DNA of 64,000 bases from Sphingomonas naphthae (GCF_028607085.1 NZ_CP117411.1:2666001-2730000), one strand, 5' to 3'; counted from the first letter of the stretch, positions 35,033 through 44,044 are shown. Numbers and translations are program-made. The notes: generated by a model not told the origin, from the sequence alone.

Positions 35033-35048
35033 AGGAGATCGACCTATC
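35033..35048 (+). promoter_or_regulatory. infC: Ribosome binding site with a non-canonical AUC start for infC
   Basis: AGGAG lies at 35033-35037. An in-frame ATC follows after 8 nt (35046), the normal spacing. The next in-frame ATGs at 35058 and 35061 are 20 and 23 nt away, too far for this site. A rare start of this class is typical of infC genes and supports self-control by IF3. Confidence 0.55.
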
Positions 35049-35600
35049 CCCCCGCCCATGATGCGCCGCCCGCTTGGCGCTCCCCCGATTCCCATGAACG
35101 GCCCCCGCTTCAACGAATTCATCCAGAGCCAGAAGGTGCGGGTGATCGATGAGAATGGCGAGAACCTCGGCGTGATGTACACGCGCGAGGCGATGGAGCA
35201 GGCGCGCGAGGTCGGGCTGGATCTGGTCGAGGTCTCCCCCAACGCCGATCCGCCCGTCGCCAAGTTCCTGGATGTCGGCAAGTTCAAGTACGAGACCCAG
35301 AAGAAGGCCAACCTCGCCCGGAAGTCGCAGAAGACGCAGGAGATCAAGGAGATCAAGATGCGTCCGAATATCGACGACCATGACTACGACACCAAGATGA
35401 AGAAGGTGCACGAGTTCATCGAGGAGGGCGACAAGGTGAAGGTCACCCTGCGCTTCCGGGGTCGCGAAATGGCGCACGGCCAGCTCGGCATGCTCGTTCT
35501 CCAGCGCGTCCAGCAGGATACGCTGGAAGTGGCCAAGGTGGAGCAGCACCCGCGCATGGAAGGCCGCCAGATGCTGATGGTGCTGGCCCCCAAGGGATGA
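35046..35600 (+). CDS. infC: Translation initiation factor IF-3, about 184 aa
   Basis: Binds the 30S subunit and checks the start codon and initiator tRNA. The N domain ([24 protein letters not shown]) and C domain ([31 protein letters not shown]) are complete and joined by the Lys-rich linker. The start is argued to be the AUC at 35046, based on the AGGAG spacing; ATG at 35058 is the conventional alternative and gives 180 residues. The stop overlaps the ybeY start (ATGA), so translation of the two is coupled. Confidence 0.93.
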   Translation: MPPPMMRRPLGAPPIPMNGPRFNEFIQSQKVRVIDENGENLGVMYTREAMEQAREVGLDLVEVSPNADPPVAKFLDVGKFKYETQKKANLARKSQKTQEIKEIKMRPNIDDHDYDTKMKKVHEFIEEGDKVKVTLRFRGREMAHGQLGMLVLQRVQQDTLEVAKVEQHPRMEGRQMLMVLAPKG

Positions 35601-36106
35601 TCGCAGCCGAGGTTTCCGTCGAGGACGGGTGGCCGGATACGGATTGGGAATCGCTTTCGGCGAAGGCGATTCGCGCCGCGCTGGCGGTCAGCCCCTATGG
35701 CTGGATCGCCGATCGCGCCTTCACCTCGGAAATCTCGGTCCGCCTCACCTCCGACGAGGAAGTGCGGGTGCTCAACCGCGACTATCGCCACAAGGACAAG
35801 CCGACCAACGTGCTGTCCTTCCCGATGGTGCAGAAGGATCTGCTCGACGCGCTGGCCAATTCGGACGACGGCGAGGTGCTGCTGGGCGATATCGTGCTGG
35901 CGGCCGGCGTCACCGCCGCCGAGGCGGCCGACAAGGGCGTCGACGTCGCGACCCACGCCACGCACCTCATTGTCCACGGCACGCTCCACCTGCTCGGCTT
36001 CGATCATGAGGAGGGCGAGGCGGAGGCCGAGGCGATGGAGGAGATGGAGCGACAGGCGCTCGCCTCGCTCGGGCTGGACAACCCCTATGTCGTCCGCGAA
36101 GACTGA
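35597..36106 (+). CDS. ybeY: Endoribonuclease YbeY, 169 aa
   Basis: A single-domain zinc metalloprotein with [15 protein letters not shown] near residues 123-137, matching the three-His metal site of YbeY. It matures the 16S rRNA 3' end and takes part in ribosome quality control. N-terminal strands (E-I-S-V-R-L-T) and the N-V-L-S-F-P motif are also conserved. It is coupled to infC and 26 bp before the corC gene, the known ybeY-ybeX order. Confidence 0.94.
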   Translation: MIAAEVSVEDGWPDTDWESLSAKAIRAALAVSPYGWIADRAFTSEISVRLTSDEEVRVLNRDYRHKDKPTNVLSFPMVQKDLLDALANSDDGEVLLGDIVLAAGVTAAEAADKGVDVATHATHLIVHGTLHLLGFDHEEGEAEAEAMEEMERQALASLGLDNPYVVRED

Positions 36107-36132
36107 CGACCGACTGAGGACCGCGACAGGCG

Positions 36133-37017
36133 ATGCCGGACGATTCGAGTAAGGAGCCCAGCGAAGGCGGGCGATTGTGGGCGGGCCTGCGCGGCCTTCT
36201 TTTCGGAGACGATGCGGAGCCGACCCTCCGCGACCAGATCGCCGAGGCGATCGACGAGCATGAGGGCGACGCGCCCTCCAAGAACGACCTGTCCGCCACC
36301 GAGCGGCAGATGCTGCGCAATCTGCTCGATTTCGGCGAGCGCACGGTGGGCGACATCGGCGTGCCGCGCGCGGATATCGTCGCGGTGCCGGAAACGATCA
36401 GCTTCGCCGATCTCGTCGCCCGCTTCGCCGAGGCCGAGCATAGCCGCCTGCCCGTCTATCGGGTCAGCCTCGACGAAGTGATCGGCATGGTCCACGTCAA
36501 GGACGTGTTCCGCATCATCGCGACCGACACGCCCCACCCCGAAACGATCGCCGGCCTGATCCGCGAGCCGCGCTACGTCCCCGAATCGATGGGCGTGCTG
36601 GAATTGCTCGCCGAGATGCGCGCCACCCGCACCCATCTGGCGATCGTGCTGGACGAATATTCGGGCACCGAAGGCCTCGTCACGATCGAGGATATCGTCG
36701 AGGAGATCGTCGGCGATATCGAGGACGAGCATGACGACGAGGCGCTGGCCCTGATGGTCCCGCTCGACGACGGCCTGTGGGACTGCGACGCCCGCGCCGA
36801 ACTGGAGGACGTCGCCGACGTCATCGACGAGCGGCTGGCCGAAGTGGAGGAAGACGTCGACACGCTCGGCGGCCTCGCCACCGTGCTGGCCGGCCATGTG
36901 CCCCAGCCGGGCGAGATCGTGGCGCATCCCAGCGGCTGGCAGTTGGAGATCACCGAGGGCGACACGAAGCGCGTATCGCGCCTGAGACTGCACCCGCCGG
37001 CCGAGGTGGAGGGGTAA
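36133..37017 (+). CDS. corC: CorC/YbeX-type CBS-domain protein, 294 aa
   Basis: Soluble, with no DUF21 membrane part. Two CBS domains occupy about 75-200 (V-P-R-A-D-I-V-A-V-P and T-R-T-H-L-A-I-V-L-D-E-Y-S-G-T-E-G-L-V-T) and a CorC/HlyC domain lies at about 210-290. In E. coli CorC affects magnesium/cobalt efflux and YbeX affects ribosome health. It lies directly downstream of ybeY, matching the ybeZ-ybeY-ybeX neighbourhood. The N-terminal 30 residues are acidic and Ser-rich. Confidence 0.9.
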   Translation: MPDDSSKEPSEGGRLWAGLRGLLFGDDAEPTLRDQIAEAIDEHEGDAPSKNDLSATERQMLRNLLDFGERTVGDIGVPRADIVAVPETISFADLVARFAEAEHSRLPVYRVSLDEVIGMVHVKDVFRIIATDTPHPETIAGLIREPRYVPESMGVLELLAEMRATRTHLAIVLDEYSGTEGLVTIEDIVEEIVGDIEDEHDDEALALMVPLDDGLWDCDARAELEDVADVIDERLAEVEEDVDTLGGLATVLAGHVPQPGEIVAHPSGWQLEITEGDTKRVSRLRLHPPAEVEG

Positions 37018-37093
37018 GCAGGACCCTCAACTCCACAGCGTCGTGCGAAAGGGATGCTAGCTGGATCGCGACGATCGGGGCTATGCTGAGCCA

Positions 37094-37492
37094 ATGTGGC
37101 AACTGGCTGTCTTCGCCTTGGCTTCTGCAACATCGGCTGACCAGAAACGCTTCACGGTTGACGGTGAAGCGTTCGGAGAGCAGCGCGTGCTTACCTGCAC
37201 TTGGTTCACCAACTTTGAAAATAGCCGGTTTGAGCAGTGTCACGACGCGGCGGGAGCAGTGCTTCAGGATGGCGATGGGGCATCCATCAAATGCCTTGGC
37301 GAGACATGTGTGCAACTAAACATCGGAGCCCAAAAGGCTGCGAACTGGCGAAAGCCTGAGCCGATTTGGGGCTCATTCACTGTGCGATTGATTGGGCGCC
37401 TAAGCCTAAGCCCGCACCAGAAGCGGTATCTCGGCGATGCCACCAGAACCGTCCTCATCGAGACCGTCGAAGACGTCCAGGTGGCGAAATAA
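37094..37492 (+). CDS. Orphan small exported protein, 132 aa
   Basis: A short hydrophobic start (M-W-Q-L-A-V-F-A-L-A-S-A-T-S-A) looks like a weak signal peptide. The remainder has four Cys residues (L-T-C-T, E-Q-C-H, I-K-C-L-G-E-T-C) that could form two disulphides. GC is lower than its neighbours. There is no obvious ribosome binding site, and no family recognised. It stands between corC and a repeat-rich gap. It may be recently acquired or poorly expressed. Confidence 0.6.
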   Translation: MWQLAVFALASATSADQKRFTVDGEAFGEQRVLTCTWFTNFENSRFEQCHDAAGAVLQDGDGASIKCLGETCVQLNIGAQKAANWRKPEPIWGSFTVRLIGRLSLSPHQKRYLGDATRTVLIETVEDVQVAK

Positions 37493-37542
37493 ACCAGAGG
37501 CCAAGGCTGCCGATAGGTGGAGAGGTAAGCCACCCACGCCAT

Positions 37543-37625
37543 CGTGCTCCTGCGCAGGCAGGAGCCGAGGGGCCACACGCGCTGCGCTCCGATAACCCTG
37601 GGCTCCGGCCTTCGCCGGAGCACGG
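37543..37625. repeat. Palindromic doublet with GTGCTCC/GGAGCAC ends
   Basis: The left hairpin is CTCCTGC-GCAG-GCAGGAG and the right hairpin is CTCCGGC-CTTC-GCCGGAG, with inverted outer ends. The stems differ between arms but both pair fully. It lies in the 452-bp gap 37493-37944, along with the next element; the rest of the gap shows no gene. The right arm recurs at 52884. Confidence 0.65.
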
Positions 37626-37653
37626 CAGCCGAGGTGGAAGGCTGATGGAACCT

Positions 37654-37761
37654 CCCCTCCCCTTCAGGGGGGGGTCGGGGGTGGGGGCTGTCCCCGCTTC
37701 TCGACATATGTGGTGTCGGGCCGACAGCCCCCACCCCAACCCCTCCCCTGAAGGGGAGGGG
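37654..37761. repeat. Palindromic doublet, CCCCTTCAGGGG family
   Basis: The left arm begins CCCTCCCCTTCAGGGG and the right arm ends CCCCTGAAGGGGAGGGG. Between them, GGGGGTGGGGGCTG pairs with CAGCCCCCACCCC. It has the same architecture as the element inside ileS at 57763. Confidence 0.72.
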
Positions 37762-37944
37762 CTAACAAAGTCCAAAAACCCCTGTCCTACAGGCCCCGGC
37801 CTGTGCCAACGTCCCCCCATGGCCGTTCGCTTCCCCTCGCCCCGCCCGTCACCAAACCGACGCCAAGGCATGCGAACTTCGTGAACTTCCGCGCGGGCCA
37901 TCCGCCCGCGCCACCTTTTTCCGCCTGATCCGTTACGGGGTTTC

Positions 37945-39279
37945 ATGAAGAAGAAGATCCTGATCGTCGTCGCGGCCCTGATCGTTCTCGGCATAGCCTT
38001 CTGGTTTTTCGCGACGCGCAACCAGACCGCCGCGCTGCCGATCACCGCGACCGAGGGCGTGAAGCCCGAGATACCGGCGCCGTCGAAGAGCCTGATCCCG
38101 ACGATGAACATCGCGCCGGCGGTCGGCTGGAAGGATGGCGAGGCGCCCACCGCCGCCGCCGGCCTGAAGGTCAACGCCTTTGGCCATGGCCTCCAGCATC
38201 CCCGCTGGCTGCTGCCGCTGCCGAACGGCGACGTGCTGGTCGCCGAGAGCGACGCGCCGCCCAAGCCCGAGGGCAATCCCGGCATCCGCGGCTGGGTGCA
38301 GGGCAAGGTAATGAAGCGCGCCGGCTCCAACACGCCGTCCGCCAACCGCATCACCCTGCTGCGCGACGCCGATGGCGATGGCGTGGCCGAGACGCGATCG
38401 GTACTGATCGCCGATCTCTTCTCGCCCTTCGGCATGGCGCTGGTCGGCGACGAGCTTTACATCGCCAATGCCGATGCGCTGGTGAAGGTGCCCTTCAAGG
38501 TCGGCCAGACGAAGATCGACGCGAAGCCGGTCAAGGTGATCGACCTGCCGGGCGGGCCGATCAACCACCACTGGACCAAGAATGTCATCGCCAGCCGCGA
38601 CGGCAAATTGCTCTACATCACGGTCGGCTCCAACTCGAACGTCGGCGAACGCGGCATGGCGGTCGAGAAGGATCGCGCGGCGGTGTTGGAATATGACATC
38701 GCCACCAAGGAGCGGCGCGTCTACGCCTATGGCATCCGCAACCCCAACGGCCTGGCGTGGCAGCCGGGCACCGACACTTTGTGGACCGTCGCCAACGAGC
38801 GCGACGAGCTGGGATCGGACATCGTGCCCGATTATCTCACCTCGGTGCAGTTCGGTGGCTTCTACGGCTGGCCCTGGTATTATTGGGGCGGGGTCGCCGA
38901 TCCGCGCCCGACGGAGCCCGACACCAACGATCTGGCCGGCTACGTCATCCGCCCCGATTACGCGCTTGGGCCGCACGTCGCCGCGCTCGGCCTGACCTTC
39001 TCGGAAGGCGCGAAGCTGGGGCCGAAATTCGCCAGCGGCGCCTTCATCGGCGAGCATGGCTCGTGGAACCGCAAGCCCAAGTCCGGCTACAAGGTGGTGT
39101 TCGTCCCCTTCGTGAAGGGCCGCCCCGCCGCCAAGCCGATCGACGTGCTGACCGGCTTCCTCGACGAGGACGAGGACGCGCGCGGCCGCCCGGTGGGCGT
39201 GGTGATCGACCGCACCGGCGCGCTGCTGGTGGCGGACGACGTGGGCGGCAAGGTGTGGCGGGTGGCGGCGGCGCGCTGA
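37945..39279 (+). CDS. PQQ-dependent-type sugar (sorbosone) dehydrogenase family protein, 444 aa
   Basis: An N-terminal membrane/signal segment (K-K-K-I-L-I-V-V-A-A-L-I-V-L-G-I-A-F-W, residues 2-20) precedes a six-bladed beta-propeller typical of soluble glucose/L-sorbosone dehydrogenases. Conserved blocks are G-L-Q-H-P-R-W-L, P-F-G-M-A-L-V-G-D, N-H-H-W-T-K-N and G-I-R-N-P-N-G-L-A-W, and the blade with G-E-H-G-S-W-N-R. The protein would be periplasmic or membrane-anchored. The substrate and PQQ use are inferred from the family only. It is a single gene, convergent with coaA. Confidence 0.86.
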   Translation: MKKKILIVVAALIVLGIAFWFFATRNQTAALPITATEGVKPEIPAPSKSLIPTMNIAPAVGWKDGEAPTAAAGLKVNAFGHGLQHPRWLLPLPNGDVLVAESDAPPKPEGNPGIRGWVQGKVMKRAGSNTPSANRITLLRDADGDGVAETRSVLIADLFSPFGMALVGDELYIANADALVKVPFKVGQTKIDAKPVKVIDLPGGPINHHWTKNVIASRDGKLLYITVGSNSNVGERGMAVEKDRAAVLEYDIATKERRVYAYGIRNPNGLAWQPGTDTLWTVANERDELGSDIVPDYLTSVQFGGFYGWPWYYWGGVADPRPTEPDTNDLAGYVIRPDYALGPHVAALGLTFSEGAKLGPKFASGAFIGEHGSWNRKPKSGYKVVFVPFVKGRPAAKPIDVLTGFLDEDEDARGRPVGVVIDRTGALLVADDVGGKVWRVAAAR

Positions 39280-39300
39280 GGGAGCGGCTTCAGCGTTGCG

Positions 39301-40233
39301 TCAGATCCGCCGCAGCCACAGCCGCTCGACCGAATGGTCGGTGCCCTTGCGCAGCACCACGTCGGCGCGGGCGCGGGTGGGGAGGATGTTTTCGACGAGA
39401 TTCACCTCGTTCACCTCGCGCCAGATATCGCGGGCGAAGGTGAGGGCCTGATCGTCGGGCATCTTCGAGAAGCGGTGGAAGAAGGCGGTCGGGTCGCGGA
39501 AGGCGGTGCGGCGCAGGAGTTGGAAGCGCTCTTCGTACCAGCGCGCGATATTGCCCGGCGCGGCATCGATATAGACCGACAGATCGAAGAAATCGGAGGC
39601 GGTGAAGGGCGCGCGGCCGATCGACGCCTGCGCGCCGATCTGGAGGACGTTGAGCCCCTCGAAGATCAATATGTCGGGCTGGTCGATCAGCTGCGTCTCG
39701 CCCTCGACCCGATCGTAGGCGTGGTGCGAATAGACCGGCACCCGGCCCTTGCCGGTGGCGCGCACGCTCGACAGGAAGTCGATCATGCTTTTGACGTCAT
39801 AGCTTTCGGGGAAGCCCTTGCGGTGCATGATCCCGCGATCTTCCAGCTCCAGCGAGGGATAGAGGAAGCCGTCGGTCGCGACGAGATCGACTTTGGGGTG
39901 ATCGGGCCATTTCGACAGAAGCGCGCGCAGCACGCGGGCGGTGGTGCTCTTGCCCACCGCGACCGATCCCGCGATCGCGACGATATAGGGGCGGGGGCGT
40001 GCCGGGCGGCCGACGAAATCGTCGGTCACGCGCGCCAGGCCGCGCGCGGCGCCGACGTGCAGGTTGATGAGGCGGGTGAGCGGCAGGTAGATATCCTCCA
40101 CCTCCTCCACCGAAATCGGTTCGTTCGCGCCGCGTAGCCGTTCGAGATCGCCCTCGTTGAGCGTCATCGGGACGGCGGAGCGCAGCCGCTCCCAATACTC
40201 GCGCTGGAACTCGCTGTGGGTGGCGGGGCTCAT
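39301..40233 (-). CDS. coaA: Pantothenate kinase, type I, 310 aa
   Basis: First committed step of coenzyme A synthesis: ATP-dependent phosphorylation of pantothenate. Walker A is G-S-V-A-V-G-K-S-T near 101. The C-terminal half follows E. coli CoaA closely (D-F-F-D-L-S-V-Y-I-D-A, F-Q-L-L-R-R-T-A-F). The start ATG at 40233 gives the conserved N terminus (S-E-F-Q-R-E-Y-W). It lies 35 bp downstream of panD on the same strand, so the operon supplies beta-alanine and activates pantothenate. It is divergent from panB-panC. Confidence 0.95.
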   Translation of the reverse strand: MSPATHSEFQREYWERLRSAVPMTLNEGDLERLRGANEPISVEEVEDIYLPLTRLINLHVGAARGLARVTDDFVGRPARPRPYIVAIAGSVAVGKSTTARVLRALLSKWPDHPKVDLVATDGFLYPSLELEDRGIMHRKGFPESYDVKSMIDFLSSVRATGKGRVPVYSHHAYDRVEGETQLIDQPDILIFEGLNVLQIGAQASIGRAPFTASDFFDLSVYIDAAPGNIARWYEERFQLLRRTAFRDPTAFFHRFSKMPDDQALTFARDIWREVNEVNLVENILPTRARADVVLRKGTDHSVERLWLRRI

Positions 40234-40268
40234 GGCCTCGTCGGGAACGACCCGCGCGGGCGTTCCCG

Positions 40269-40646
40269 TCACGCGAAAGGGACGAGCGCGACCTGCGGCT
40301 CCTCCGTGAGATAGCGGTCGATCCGGTTGCGGCGATCGACCAGCACCACCTGCGGCTCGACGGGCTGGGCGACCAGCTCGAAGCCCATGATGATGACCTC
40401 CTCGCCCTCGCCGATCAGGTGGGCGGCGGCGCCGTTGACGCAGATGTCGCCCGATCCGCGCTCGCCGGCGATGACATAGGTTTCCAGCCGCGATCCGCTG
40501 GTGTTGGAAACGACCATCACCCGTTCGCCGGGCCACAGGCCGACGGCGTCGCACAGGTCCATGTCGATCGTGATCGACCCGACATAGGCGAGGTTCGCCT
40601 CGGTCACCGTGGCATTGTGGATCTTCGAACGCATCACCCAGCGCAC
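40269..40646 (-). CDS. panD: Aspartate 1-decarboxylase proenzyme, 125 aa
   Basis: Makes beta-alanine for pantothenate. The self-cleavage site is Gly-Ser in Y-V-G-S-I-T-I-D near residues 23-24, where the new N-terminal pyruvoyl group forms. Downstream V-N-G-A-A-A-H-L and G-E-E-V-I-I-M-G match the family. GTG at 40646 has GGAGGGG 7 nt upstream and is preferred to the ATG at 40634. It heads the panD-coaA operon and is divergent from panB, whose start is 132 bp away, so a shared control region is likely. Confidence 0.95.
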   Translation of the reverse strand: MRWVMRSKIHNATVTEANLAYVGSITIDMDLCDAVGLWPGERVMVVSNTSGSRLETYVIAGERGSGDICVNGAAAHLIGEGEEVIIMGFELVAQPVEPQVVLVDRRNRIDRYLTEEPQVALVPFA

Positions 40647-40778
40647 AGACCATCCCCTCCAGAACGCTATCGCCGTACCCCGCCCATATAGGAAGGATGG
40701 GCCGATGCCGGAAGCCCCGTTTGCCCCTGTGCCTTCGCGCGGCTACAGGCGACGGCGATAAAGGTGGAGGATCAGGAC

Positions 40779-41618
40779 GTGCCGACCACGATAGCCGAGC
40801 TGGCGCGCATGAAGGCGGCGGGCGAGCCGATCGCGATGGTGACCTGTTACGACCATGCCTCGGCGCTGCTGTGCCAGGCGGCAGGGATGAAGGTGCTGCT
40901 CGTCGGCGACTCGCTGGGGCAGGTGGTGCTGGGGCATCGCGACACCCTGTCGGTGTCGGTGGGCGACATGGTGCGCCATGCGGCCGCCGTGGTGCGCGGC
41001 GCGCCCGACGCGCTGGTCGTCGGCGACCTGCCGTTCCTGAGCTACACCAGCCCCGCGCAGGCGATCGAGAGCGCCGGGCGGCTGATGCGCGAGGGGCAGG
41101 TGGGCGTCGTCAAGCTGGAGGGCGGGCGTTCCATCGCGCCGACCGTCCGCACGCTGGTCGATTTCGGCATCCCCGTGATGGGGCATCTGGGCTTCACCCC
41201 GCAATCCTCGCACCAGATCGGGGTGAAGGTGCAGGGCAAGAGCGCCGAGGCGGCCGCCGCCATCATCGCCGATGCCGATGCGTTGCAGGCGGCGGGCGCC
41301 TGCGCGATCGTGCTGGAGCTGATCCCGGCGGCGCTGGCCTGGGCCATCACCGAGCGGCTGACCATCCCCACGATCGGCATCGGCGCGGGCGCGGGCTGCT
41401 CGGGGCAGGTGCAGGTGTGGCACGATATCCTCGGCTTCTCGGGCAAGCCGCCCTTCCGCCATACGCGCCGCTTCGGCGAGGTGGGCGCGGCGATCACCTC
41501 GGCGCTGTCGGACTATGCCGGATCGGTCGCGGACGGCAGCTTCCCCACCGCCGCCAACGCCGCGACGATGGACGAGGCGGTGGTGACCGCCGCGCTGGCC
41601 TTGGCCGACCGGGACTGA
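40779..41618 (+). CDS. panB: 3-methyl-2-oxobutanoate hydroxymethyltransferase, 279 aa
   Basis: Transfers a one-carbon unit from methylene-tetrahydrofolate to ketoisovalerate, making ketopantoate. The metal-binding V-G-D-S-L-G-Q-V-V-L-G-H and the V-K-L-E-G-G and L-E-L-I-P motifs are complete. I prefer the GTG at 40779, with GGAGG 8 nt upstream, over the GTG at 40764; it gives the family-typical start P-T-T-I-A-E-L-A-R-M-K. It is followed by panC after 5 bp. Confidence 0.95.
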   Translation: MPTTIAELARMKAAGEPIAMVTCYDHASALLCQAAGMKVLLVGDSLGQVVLGHRDTLSVSVGDMVRHAAAVVRGAPDALVVGDLPFLSYTSPAQAIESAGRLMREGQVGVVKLEGGRSIAPTVRTLVDFGIPVMGHLGFTPQSSHQIGVKVQGKSAEAAAAIIADADALQAAGACAIVLELIPAALAWAITERLTIPTIGIGAGAGCSGQVQVWHDILGFSGKPPFRHTRRFGEVGAAITSALSDYAGSVADGSFPTAANAATMDEAVVTAALALADRD

Positions 41619-41623
41619 CGGGG

Positions 41624-42457
41624 ATGGAGGTGCTGTCGACCATCGCCGATTTCCGCGCGGCGCGGGCGAAGCTCGGCACGCTGGGCCTCGTGCCGACGAT
41701 GGGCGCGCTGCACGAGGGGCATCTGGGGCTGGTGCGCGCGGCGAAGGCGCGGTGCGCGGCGGTGGCGGCGACGATCTTCGTCAACCCGCTGCAATTCGGC
41801 CCGAACGAGGATTTCAGCCGCTACCCCCGCACCTTGCCCAACGACCTCAAGCTGCTCGAGGCCGAGGGCGTCGATCTGGTGTTCACGCCGACCGTCGACG
41901 TGCTCTATCCGGCGGGCTTCGCGAGCCGAATCGAGGTGGGGCCGATCGCCGACCGCCTGGAGGGCGCGGTGCGCCCCGGCCATTTCGCGGGCGTGGCGAC
42001 GGTGGTGGCCAAGCTGTTCGCGATCACCAGGCCGGACGTCGCCTTCTTCGGGCAGAAGGATGTGCAGCAGACAGTCGTGATCCGGCGGATGGTGGCCGAT
42101 CTGGACGTGGACGTGGCGATTTCCGTGGAGCCGACCGCGCGCGAGGCGGACGGGCTCGCGCGCTCCAGCCGCAACATCTATCTCGATGCCGGCCAGCGGG
42201 CGCAGGCGCCGGCGCTCTATCGCGCCCTCATGGCGGCGGATTCAGCCTGGGCGTCGGGCGAGCGTAATGGCGATGTGCTGCGCGACATGATGCGCGAGAT
42301 CGTCGAGGCGCAGACCGACGGGGTGATCGATTATGTCAGCTTCGCCGATCCGGTGGCGCTGGAGGAGATCGACCGGGCCGGGCATGCGGGCGGGGTGCTG
42401 AGTCTCGCGGTGCGCTTCGGCACGACGCGGTTGCTGGATAATCATATTCTTTCCTGA
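41624..42457 (+). CDS. panC: Pantothenate synthetase, 277 aa
   Basis: Joins pantoate and beta-alanine using ATP. The HIGH-type motif is P-T-M-G-A-L-H-E-G-H near residue 24. F-F-G-Q-K-D near 137 and the R-S-S-R-N loop near 183 form the ATP site. The ATG at 41624 is 5 bp after panB. With panB, panD and coaA, the window holds the route from ketoisovalerate and aspartate to phosphopantothenate, except for ketopantoate reductase. Confidence 0.96.
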   Translation: MEVLSTIADFRAARAKLGTLGLVPTMGALHEGHLGLVRAAKARCAAVAATIFVNPLQFGPNEDFSRYPRTLPNDLKLLEAEGVDLVFTPTVDVLYPAGFASRIEVGPIADRLEGAVRPGHFAGVATVVAKLFAITRPDVAFFGQKDVQQTVVIRRMVADLDVDVAISVEPTAREADGLARSSRNIYLDAGQRAQAPALYRALMAADSAWASGERNGDVLRDMMREIVEAQTDGVIDYVSFADPVALEEIDRAGHAGGVLSLAVRFGTTRLLDNHILS

Positions 42458-42474
42458 TCCGCTCACGCGGATGG

Positions 42475-42556
42475 GCGGCACCAGCCCGCTCCCCCACCCG
42501 GCCACCCATTCAGGATATGCTATGGGTGACCGGCTGGGGGAGCGGGCCGGTGCCGC
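42475..42556. repeat. Long hairpin element with invariant loop, copy 1
   Basis: Arms of 35 nt (starting GCGGCACCAGCCCGC) pair with three mismatches around the 12-nt loop TCAGGATATGCT. The same loop, in reverse complement, is found at 49316. It also ends two convergent genes, panC and the NCS1 permease. Confidence 0.8.
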
Positions 42557-42558
42557 GT

Positions 42559-44001
42559 TCAGGCCTTTCGCATCATCAGCCGATAGCTCGCCAGCGCCAG
42601 GAAGAGCCCGGTGAACCAGGCGTAGGCGTAGAAGGCCGTCCAGCCCGCCGGCACCCCGGCGAAGGCGACCGGGAAGGCGGTGGCGAGGAAGCCGGGGATG
42701 TTGGGGGCGACGCCGATCAGGAAGGCGATCACCGCCGCCGGGTTCCAGCCGCCGCGATAATGGTAGGCGCCCTCGCTGCGGTAGAGCGCCAGCACGTCGA
42801 GCTTCGTGCGGCGGATCAGCCAGTAATCCGCGATGAGGATGCCGGCGATGGGCCCAAGCAGCGCCGAATAGCCGATCAGCCAGGTGAAGATGTAGCCGTT
42901 GGTGGAGGCGAGCAGCTTCCACGGCATGATGACCACGCCGATGCAGGCGGTGATGAGCCCGCCGGTGCGGTAGGAAATCCGTGCCGGCCACAGCGACGAG
43001 AAATCATAGGCCGAGCAGACGAGATTGGCGGCGATGTTGCACGAGACGGTGTCGATCGCGATCACGATCAGGCCGAGCAGCACGAACGGCCCGGCGAGCG
43101 TGCCCGCCAGCGCCACCGGATCCCAGATGGCGTGGCCGTAGATGACGACGGTGGCGGAGGTGGTGACGACGCTCGCCAGCGTGATGAGTCCCATGGTGGG
43201 CGGCAGGCCGACCGCCTGGCCGATCGCCTGATCGCGCTGGCTGCGCGCGAAGCGGGTGAAATCGGGGATGTTGAGCGCGAGTGTGCCCCAGAAGCCGACC
43301 ATGGCGGTGAGCGAGGGCCAGAAGACCTGCCAGAATTGCCCCGCCCTCGGCCCGCCCTCGGCGAAGGCGGAGGGGGCCGCGAGGATCGGGCCGGCGCCGC
43401 CCGCGCGGTCGATCGCCCACCAGACGAGCGCGGCGCAGACGAGGATCTTGACCGGTGCCGTCCAGGTTTCCAGCCGGCGGATGGTCGTCAGCCCCTTGCG
43501 GACGAAGATCAGCTGGATCGCCCAGAAAATGGCGAAGGCGGCGAGCTGGCCGGGGCCGATATCGAGCAACGGGATCGGCGGGCCGGCGAGACTGCGCCCC
43601 ACCAGCACGCCGAGCAGGGTGAGCAGAGCCTCGCCGCCGATCCACGTTTGGATGCCATACCAGCCGCAGGCGACGAGCGCGCGGGCGAGCGCGGGGAGGC
43701 GCGCGCCGGTCGTGCCGAAGGCGGCGCGGGCCAGCACGGCGAAGGGCACGCCGTAGCGCGCGCCGGGATGGCCGATCAGCAGCAGCGGGCCGAGCAGGAT
43801 GACGTTGCCCAGCAGCACCGTGACCGCCGCCTGCCCCGCCGACATGCCCTGTTCGATCAGGCCGGAAGCGAGCATCCAGCTGGGTACGGCGACGACCATG
43901 CCGACCCACAAAGCGGCGAAATGATACCAGGCCCAGGTGCGTTGCGCGGGGCTGGTGGGCGCGAGGTCCGCGTTCCACAATCCGCTCGTCACGTCGGTCA
44001 T
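42559..44001 (-). CDS. NCS1-family nucleobase/cation symporter, 480 aa
   Basis: Twelve predicted membrane spans. The N-terminal segment (L-W-N-A-D-L-A-P-T and W-A-W-Y-H-F-A-A-L-W-V-G-M) matches the NCS1 signature seen in allantoin, uracil and hydantoin permeases. F-W-G-T-L-A-L-N-I-P-D-F-T-R-F is the conserved span 6 block. Y-W-L-I-R-R-T-K-L-D-V-L follows near the C terminus. The protein would import a purine- or pyrimidine-like compound with Na+ or H+. The second gene of the pair, at 44045, is upstream by 43 bp. No catabolic gene for the substrate is near. Confidence 0.9.
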   Translation of the reverse strand: MTDVTSGLWNADLAPTSPAQRTWAWYHFAALWVGMVVAVPSWMLASGLIEQGMSAGQAAVTVLLGNVILLGPLLLIGHPGARYGVPFAVLARAAFGTTGARLPALARALVACGWYGIQTWIGGEALLTLLGVLVGRSLAGPPIPLLDIGPGQLAAFAIFWAIQLIFVRKGLTTIRRLETWTAPVKILVCAALVWWAIDRAGGAGPILAAPSAFAEGGPRAGQFWQVFWPSLTAMVGFWGTLALNIPDFTRFARSQRDQAIGQAVGLPPTMGLITLASVVTTSATVVIYGHAIWDPVALAGTLAGPFVLLGLIVIAIDTVSCNIAANLVCSAYDFSSLWPARISYRTGGLITACIGVVIMPWKLLASTNGYIFTWLIGYSALLGPIAGILIADYWLIRRTKLDVLALYRSEGAYHYRGGWNPAAVIAFLIGVAPNIPGFLATAFPVAFAGVPAGWTAFYAYAWFTGLFLALASYRLMMRKA

Positions 44002-44044
44002 TGGCGCTCACCCCCCGGTCGGCCGAAAGGGGGAGTGTCGGCGG

